NCBI GenBank assembly: GCA_949752735.1
Contig: OX457043.1
Coordinates: 5,552,775 to 5,616,774, forward strand
DNA from: Lumbricus terrestris
Taxonomy: Eukaryota; Annelida; Clitellata; Crassiclitellata; Lumbricidae
Reading direction: 5' to 3'
DNA: 64,000 nucleotides
The translations under genes were made by a program, and so were the position numbers. Under the pieces are notes generated by a model. That model saw only the letters and a list, made by a program, of their open reading frames with translations, searched no databases and was not told where the DNA came from. Within the stretch, counting starts at the first letter, position 1. Each line of letters opens with the position of its first letter. Of the stretch, positions 53,701 through 62,700 are shown piece by piece.

Positions 53701-56700
53701 ACTACCTTGCATCTAACATGACACGGGGGGGTAATTGTCCGGGGGGTAATTGGTACGGGGGGTAATTGTCCGGGGGGTAATTGGCACGGGAGGCAGTTGT
53801 CCGGGGGGTAATTAGCACGAGGGGGTAGTTGTCCGGGGGTAATTGTCCTGGGGTAATTGTCCAGGGGTTAATTGTCGGGGGGTAATTGTCCGGGGGGTAA
53901 TTGTCCAGGGGGTAATTGTCCTGTCACCATATCGGGGGTAATCCAATCTTTACCCTGGGAGTAATTGGCACGGGGGGTAGTTGTCCGGGGGGTAATTGGC
54001 ACGGGGGGTAGTTGTCCGGGGGGGTAATTGTCCTGGGGGTAATTGTCCAGGGGGTAATTGTCGGGGGGTAATTGTCCGGGGGGTAATTGTCCAGGGGGTA
54101 ATTGTCCTGTCACCATATCATCAGACATAGTTGAATAATTTAATAAATGAAACCTTATGTGAATAATTGCTATCAAACTAGTTTCTAGCCCGGGTACCCG
54201 GCGTTGCACGTGAAATTTCGGTGTTTTGTCCCACCCTACCCCTGGGTCGGGGTGGGGGTGGTATCTGTGAACCTCTGTCCACGTGCAAGGTTACAGGTGA
54301 ATAGTTGTGAGAGTGTAAGTAAGGTACGGAGGAATTAAGGGGTATTTTTTGTAAGTGAAATTTGGGGTTCTCCTCTCCGCGTTCCGTGTTTAGTGGATTG
54401 GCAAACCCATGATTACCCATCCACTGGTTGATCCTGATGGTCCTCTGTCTAGGTTTTAGGACAATAGCTGCGAAACTGTAGACGTGCACCCTATTCAAAC
54501 ATACATGCATTCTACTTCATAGATATACATATTTCTTACCATTCTTTACAATATAAACACCGTTTTTCTACAAAGCTGAATAATGTCTCTATAGGAGGAC
54601 ATTGTGTAGACCTGACATGACATGCACAAAATACATTAGTATTGATCACGTCTCTTACTTTGGCAATGGCAGCAGTCCGGATACGGTCCTCTAACAAGGA
54701 TTTCATTCTTCAAATAATCACATGGACACATTTCATAAAATAAATAGACAATATTTATAGAAGGATTATCAGTAATTTTAGAAGTGCTGAAAAATCTAAT
54801 GAACAAGTAGTTGAGAGAATCACGTAAGAAATAATTTCTAAATGCTTAGAATATTCTTTATCGCTAAATGCCAGGTGAATTATAAATTAAAGACGTCATT
54901 GCATAACGAGTAAAACACAGCTCAACTCTCCAGAAGAGATTATTTAATTCTTAATTATTATTGACCCAATGACAGTGAGAAATTGAAATGAACAACAGTT
55001 TCTCCAACATCCAGTGTTTGATCCCTTTGAGGTCTAGACCTTTTTTTGGAAAATCAAAAATTCCCACGTCATATGTTGGACATAATGTATACATGTGCAC
55101 TTGTCATAGCGCCCCTTCAAGATTCCTACCCAGAAGCGCTCCCGGCTACAGGGCGGACACTGTATCGGAGTTTCGCTCCGAAGTGTATGAGTAGTTGCGA
55201 GTGAATGACTTGCCCAATGTCCGTACGGAACGGCTTGAGGTGGATTCGAACCTGCAAACCTCCGGCAGCAAGGCAACAGACACACCCGCGACAAACCCGC
55301 CCCCACACATTCAACGAACATTTGATAAAATTGTGTTGTATTCAAATGTTGGTATTTATGTCCCCTGAAAATACCAAATTGCCACATCAAAAGTTGGACG
55401 TAAAGCAAATAATTTGATTAAAATTACCAACATAACGTGCTTCATATGTTCCACACGTGGGCCAATATTATTAAACGATAATGAAAGCAACATAAGGTCC
55501 ATGTCAAAATTTGTCAGTACAGATAGCCTACTGCTGGAGAAACGTGTGAAATGTTAGCCTTATAGTAATTCGCTACCTAAATCGAGTCGTGCTGACAATA
55601 AATTGCTATTCGAGTCTAAATTGAATACCTATGGCTTACATTTTTTTATAGCCACAGTGACACGTCTTCTGGCCTGTTTGATTGGTCGGTTTCTACTATG
55701 AAATATCTATGATTTGGAGTTCGATGACTGCCTGCGATGAGTGCACACACAAATAATCTATTTGCAGATACGCTGAAACGTGCGCACGAGTGTAGGATGC
55801 GTGAATGCATAAAAGTCCTTTCATATTATATTAGCACCTTCAATGTGTTCGTGTTTTGAGAACAGTCGCAACGGACGTGGATGGATTCTAAATTGGAATC
55901 GATTATAATTAATCACTAATTACCTCTAGGCAGACACACAAATCTGTGGGGTCAGGCTTAGTCGGACCATGGTTTTGATGAGCCCCACACGGATACTTAA
56001 TGCACAGGTCGGTGGGATGTGTCCACTCTCCGACAATCCTCTGTAAACAGTACAAGACATTCCTCCAATATCCACATGTAATTAATTGCAAAACACATTC
56101 GGAATTTTAATCATCGTAAGACGCATGTACATGTAGCCTAAGCTTATTGTGTCGACAACTCATTTCTAAACACAGGAAGGAATACAAACAGGATTTTTTT
56201 TATAAAATTATGTTCTAAAAAGGAAATCTGCAAATGGTCTTCAGTCGTGAATAAAGCAGCAACCGTTTGACCACATCCTTCTATGTAGTCTATGTATCAT
56301 ATCGTCGGTATATTACTTGCATATGAAATGTCATCTTACCTACTACATTTATCTGCCTGTTACCTCGCCTCTGCAATGAACCTGTTCTGCTCTTAGATCT
56401 GACAACCCAACAGTGGCTAGCTCTTAAATATATAGCCGATTCTACGTCCTAAAGGTCACACTCCTTTCTGCTGTCTTTTCATGCCCTCTTAGTTCGACCG
56501 ATGACTTGATCTCCGAATTTCCAGCGCAAGGACTACTATGACCCAATACCTTGGTTTTGTCATCCTGGGTACTTCTATGTGGAATGACATCGCCATTTCA
56601 TTCGTACTAAGATCTTAGTGCGGGGGTGTCCCTTTCATCCTTTAGCTGCTTGTGGACTCCTGTTTTCCTGTAGTGCGATATAGTACTGTCATGGGGCTAA

Positions 56701-59700
56701 ATTATATAAACTATAAAAAGGGCAAAATTAAAATAATAATTATAAGGATAAGCAAAATATAATCACTCGTGTATTAAATAACATGGGAAGGCGTGTTTAT
56801 GTAAATGAGATGAGGTATCAGTGCTTTCTAGGTAAAGGGTCCACGCTACTCAATGCAGACTGGTAGCTGTAAACTTATGCCAGGAAAGATCTGATTGGCT
56901 AGGCTCTCTATTGCATTGGAGTAGGGTAATAAATAGAAGCGTTCTGGGATGAATCGGGGCTTTTTCAAAATTTTATTAGAGGTAGTCTAAATTTGGGGTA
57001 ATAAAGGTTTGGGGGTCGTTTCAGGGGTAAGTCGAACTCTGGTGGGATAATTAACTTCTAAGGAACATGAACATAGTCGTAAGCTATATAATGTTATAGT
57101 GATCTAGTAATCTTATAAATTGCATTCAGAGTTAATTCATGTACCGAAGTTTAGAGAACTCTGAAATGTATTATTTAGTGTGTGCTATGTTTTATAATAT
57201 TTAAATCAACGTGTCTTCTTATTTAGGCATAGCGAGCTAGCATTACCTCCTGCAAGAGTCGCATTAACATTAATCTCCAGTGAGCTAGTCAAACAGCTAG
57301 GTAGTTAAGTTTTCCACACTTAACCGATTCTGTAGTCAGAATTGGACCTACCTAGTCACAGTAGTTATCATCATAATTAACTACTACGCCACCCAGACAC
57401 CGTAGGTGATATTAACGGGGTGATTGCATAGCGGCACTCAGTTACCTAACACTTAACACCGGACAATAAATCTCGACGAAAATGAATCCCACAAACACTA
57501 ATCTCGAGGACACTTAATGCCAGCCACAGACTCTCGGGCTAGAAGGACGTGACTCGGGATTTTAAACCGACTGTTTAGCTAGTACTGCAAGAGGGCTTTA
57601 TGAATAGTTATACTGTACGATTCGATAGTTATTTATGGCTGTTATCCAGCCAACACTTTCGCAGCGCAACATAGGCGCTTTGTTGCTGTTGGTTCAATTT
57701 CCGGAAATAGTTTACCTAGCATCTTACGCCATGAATCACTCGGTCTGGTTACCCCACTGATCCCTTAGTGCAACCATTTCGTTGATTCCGTTATCTCTAG
57801 TAGGCTAAGCCTCTGCCAATATTATTTGCTTGATGAGGTGCACTATAAGAAGTGCGGATGAATAGGATTATGATAAGTGACTGTGATGAGCATAGATTGA
57901 TCGACTGATTTGGACTAAAGATACGTCCAGAACGATACGTACGCTACACTTCCAAGTTCTGGTATATGCGTCGCAGGAACTGCAATGAAAAATTGAGATA
58001 GCAGTTGAAATTGGTGCATACGCCGAAATAAACATCAGAAACATCGCTGGTTAAATGCGAAATCGAAACAATAAGCAAAGATCTTGTCAAGTATAGACTA
58101 TCCCTTTCTTCACCACCCGTTCGGATCATTTTAAATCAAGCTTAGGTTAATCCGACCTAAAACTGAGCTTTACCCAAACGGTCGGTTAGTTTTCAACTTA
58201 CTTCAGCAAAAAACCTTGGCACACAACCTAACCATGGGATTTGGTGGTTGCTCGCTTGATTAATCGGAATTATATGTAGGCTACTTCTAAATTAACCTCA
58301 GTTAATGCCAATGCACAGGCATTTTACAAATCTGTGCTCAGATATAGGTCAGTACAGTCCACCAGAAGCAATATTTTTGCAATGCCTGCCGACAGTCTAA
58401 CAAGGCCATAATTTATTGTAGCCCTATTACGCGCGATGTCATTTCAAACCAGACATTTCAAACCTTTATATACAGCCACATTTCAGAACTTGAATCACTG
58501 GGTACTTTTCAATCTTGCATATACTAAAACTGAAGGACATGTCCCGCCGCCTAACCTGCAAATTCAATGCAGTTTCGGTTAGATTGACAATGCGTTTCAC
58601 AATAATATTATGTTCCGTAATAAAAAGTGTTACGTTCGCGTCGTTCGGAATGGCGAACATTTACTTTTCTCACTGATTGTACTGTCAATGTGTAGTCTAT
58701 ATAAATTATCTTACCAAGTTCTGCATGGTCCGAGGTTTACAACGGCGCCGAGCGATACTTTGTCTCCTCTATGCAATCGTACATCTCCATGCGTGAATCC
58801 TTTTATACCGTCCAGTTCATAATATGGTCCGTTCCGTGACCTCCCTCCATGTGATCCATGGGATCCCTGCGATCCCTGCGATCCTTCTGATCCAGATGAA
58901 TCATCATCTCCAGATGAATCATCATCTCCAGATGAATCATCCCCATCAGACCCAGATGGATGACCCGAATAATGGTCCAAGTAGAGATCGATGACGTAAC
59001 AGTATTCTGTGCCACAAGAAAATGCATGTCATGTTGAGGTTCATGCAGAAGTTGAAACAAATTGGAGTAAAGATGATGCGTTTTAGAAAACATCGACAAC
59101 GTCGTAGAAGAAAATTTCCCATTTTCAAAGAGCAAACGACAACAGTTTTCATCTTCTACAGAACATGGACGACGTATCAATGTAGACATCGACAAACGTG
59201 AGGGAACATCGCAACATTTTAAGCACCGATTCCTACGAAAGTTTAAGAAATGTCGGAGCTAAGGTGGTTCAAGTATGAACTTTGATAGCATGATGGAATC
59301 AAGTCTTTCGGGGCGAGTATAGAGAGAAAACGAGGGATGGGGAAGAAGGGAAGGATGATAGGGGTGTGGAGAGGATTGAAAAATTTGCGAGCACAGGCTT
59401 ACTTCAATGATGTTCGTGCCATGCTTGTGGCATACTCCTTAACTAGCTTTATTTAGACCTTAGGCCTATTATTAGTTAATCAAAACTCACGTCTCAAGAT
59501 ACATCTAGACGAAGTCGGGAAAATCTCTAATATATGAAATATATACGCTTACATGCACTTTAAGTAAGTGCATACGCGCATACCAATTGAAAAATAAATT
59601 CAGATGTCACGTGCATTTGTGCATCACGATAATTATTATTGTTACAGTGATTCGTACATAAACAGTACATAAACATTCGTAGGCCTACATAAAATCATGT

Positions 59701-62700
59701 AGACCAACATTAAAATTTCAATTCATACAAACCATCTGTCCGCGGAGTCGTTCGGGAAGTTGTTGGTGGCGGAGTTGGTGGAGTTGTTGTTGGTGGCGGA
59801 GTTGGTGGAGTTGTTGTTGGTGGCGGAATTGGTGGAGTTGTTGTTGGTGGCGGAGTTGGTGGAGTTGTTGTTGGTGGCGGAGTTGGTGGAGTTGTTGTTG
59901 GTGGCGGAGTTGGTGGAGTTGTTGTTGGTGGCGGAGTTGGTGGAGTTGTTGTTGGTGGCGGAGTTTCTGTTGTTGTTGTATTCACTGAAATAGTCATTAA
60001 TAATAACTATTAAAATTACCGTCGTCTTCATCATCGTCGTCGTATTTCGTCGTATTTCTAATCGTCGTCACCGTCATCATCATCATCATGTTAATTGTCG
60101 TTGTCATCGTCATTAGCATCGCTCTGATAGCTTTTGTCGTCGTCGTCGTCGTCGTCTTCTCCAAGAGCCACCAATTTGACCTCGATATTTTGAAACAAGC
60201 GACCGCATTGGCCGATTCCTCACAATCTCATACAATCGTGGAGTGTTGAGGGGAGCTGCCAGCGACGCATAGCGTGTGATGTCTGAGTGTCTTGTTGGTA
60301 AAGGAAATGTCTCGTGTGGGAGAAGGTGAGAAAGACAACACTCGTTGTCTGTGGTCGTTGATATTCAGCAACATTGGTCATGAATTTTCTTTTAGAAACT
60401 TTTAGAATAGCATACTCATCATTCACGGCCCCGGACTATTTGGTTTTTGTGCGCCTCATTCCGCCCATTTCACCTAAAGTTCCAAACATAAAATCTACTT
60501 TTCTCCAAAGCACTGCACAAAGTAACAGCTGGAGCCAGTCTTCAAGCGGGATCTCCACTAATTCTTACGTTTATTGCCATGGAAGTCATGTGATAGCCAC
60601 CACTCTTCCACTGCCTCTTACCAAGAATGTTGTCATTTTTGCGGATTTATGGTCCAATGCAAAGTTTTTGTGTCGGTGTCTCGATGTCAGTGATCTGTCT
60701 AATTAATCATCGACCCATTTCTCATTCCGTGAGAGGGGATCAATAAGTCGCCATTGGCAGCTGAGCGAAAAAAGAGGCTAAACCATCAATACAGCAGCGC
60801 TAGACCAAAACTGAAATTCGGTAGGCAACGCGCTGTGGGTTTGGGAACCAATGGAGTGCATCTAGCATGTACCCAGAGACTCGGTCAAACTTAGGAATAT
60901 GGTCAATGAATGATCCAGATCAACGTATTTACGCAAGATGTTTTTCGTAATTCCCTTGAGGACTAGCCTACATGTATCTTATCTGAGGTAACATTGCACC
61001 TTCATTTATACATCGCTGTCCTCAATTGTCTACTTTGTGCCGAGCATGGTTGTTGACAGGCCCGCCGACAGAACTTCCGGGCCCCTGGGCTGAGCAGTCA
61101 CGGGCCCCTAAACTAACTTCATGCTTTTTCAAAAACAAATTCAAAAACAAATAGAAATGCCAAAAACTGGATAGGCTACGAATGAACGATAATGCATACA
61201 TTTATGATTTTTATCAGTTATTGATGCTAAGAGTTTAATTTTCAAATAAATGGTAGGCCTAATCAAAAGGCAGTCTTTCTTGATTTCGGCCTAACTGCAG
61301 CAAAACCGTTTATAATATTCTTGTATGTTCTGCATTTTGTCTGCGAATCTTAAAATTGCACTAATAAAATGCTCTTTCTTCATTGCCTGGAAAATTGTCC
61401 GGATGTCTTGCAAGACCGTTTTTTTATAATATCATAGCAGCCTATAATAATTTTATATGGTCTCAATCGTTTGTGTAGGTAGGGCCCTGACGGTAGAGTG
61501 CCAAGATTAAAACCAAGCCTTTTCACAGCTCTATATAATTTCAGCATTTTCATAAGTCTTGTTTAGGCCTATAATGTCATCTTTTGGAATAACGATGCTA
61601 ACACCACAAATTTCAATTTTATCCATTCAGTTTTGATCACTAGAATCAACCGATGTAGCCTATAGGACTGATTACAGGCTCTGATTTATCTTCTTTTGAG
61701 ATTTCGATTTGAAATAGCCTAGTCACCCTAGTGCCTGCCAACTTTTGCCTTTTCAGACCTATTCGCTTTTTCTTTTCGTTTTTGTGCTCCAAATTCTTTT
61801 TATATTCCATTGTTACGAAAGAAATTTGTCACTTATTGATTTGTTTATACCTATTATTGAAACCGGATAATGCATAATTTAGCATAAGAGCGTTCTGAGA
61901 CGGAAGTGGACGTGTTAGTTGGCAAAAAACCTGATGACTAAGGTAACTGACAGCTGCTTGAAACTTGAGCAGTTGTTGAAATGTGACAGTAATATTAATA
62001 AGGCTATATGTAAAACTCAATAAATCATAAACTTTGTATAGACTAAGTCACATTATAACTTATAAGTGATTATAGCCTGGGCCCTCAGTCCGCAATCAAC
62101 ATATGAAAATTGTAAATTCAGGGCAGCCCGGGCCCCCTCCGGGCCCCTAAAAGTCGCCGGGCCCCTGGGCATTTGCCCCCCTTGCCCCCCCTCTCGGCGG
62201 GCCTGGTTGTTGACACAACGCTAACAGCCGCGTTCCAGCATTAACGTACCGCATGCTGGTCGTTTTAGCTTTCTAAATTTTCCCGTTGGCTTTCTATTTC
62301 CTCCATAGCATGCTTGCCTCGTTAACAACTACAAGACTATATTGCGATGTCTCGTTATCCGATCCAGAAATTATTCGAGTTTTGATAACAGTCACAATCA
62401 CAAAAAATTATAAAATGTTAATTTAATTGTCTGGTTTTTCAATTATATATAATTAAAACATTTGGTGGCTGCAGTTGAATCTTAAATATGAATTCTGTCA
62501 AGCTAGAGTCTCAAGTGCTGAGCATATCTTATTTATATATTCATAAATTTGATAGAATAGCGGTCCCATACGGTTGCCTAAGGGGCAACGCTCCCAGGAA
62601 CGCTCCCAGTTCAACCGCTGTTAAACAGGACAGTCTTTAAGAATAGTGAGAAATGAGACAGAGGGACCAATAAGCATTTGACGAAGAGTGGTAGGGAACT

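Noticed and set aside
56690..57480. Possible solo LTR with TATATAAACTATAAAAAG
   Set aside because: No TG/CA ends, target duplication or second copy could be found in the window.
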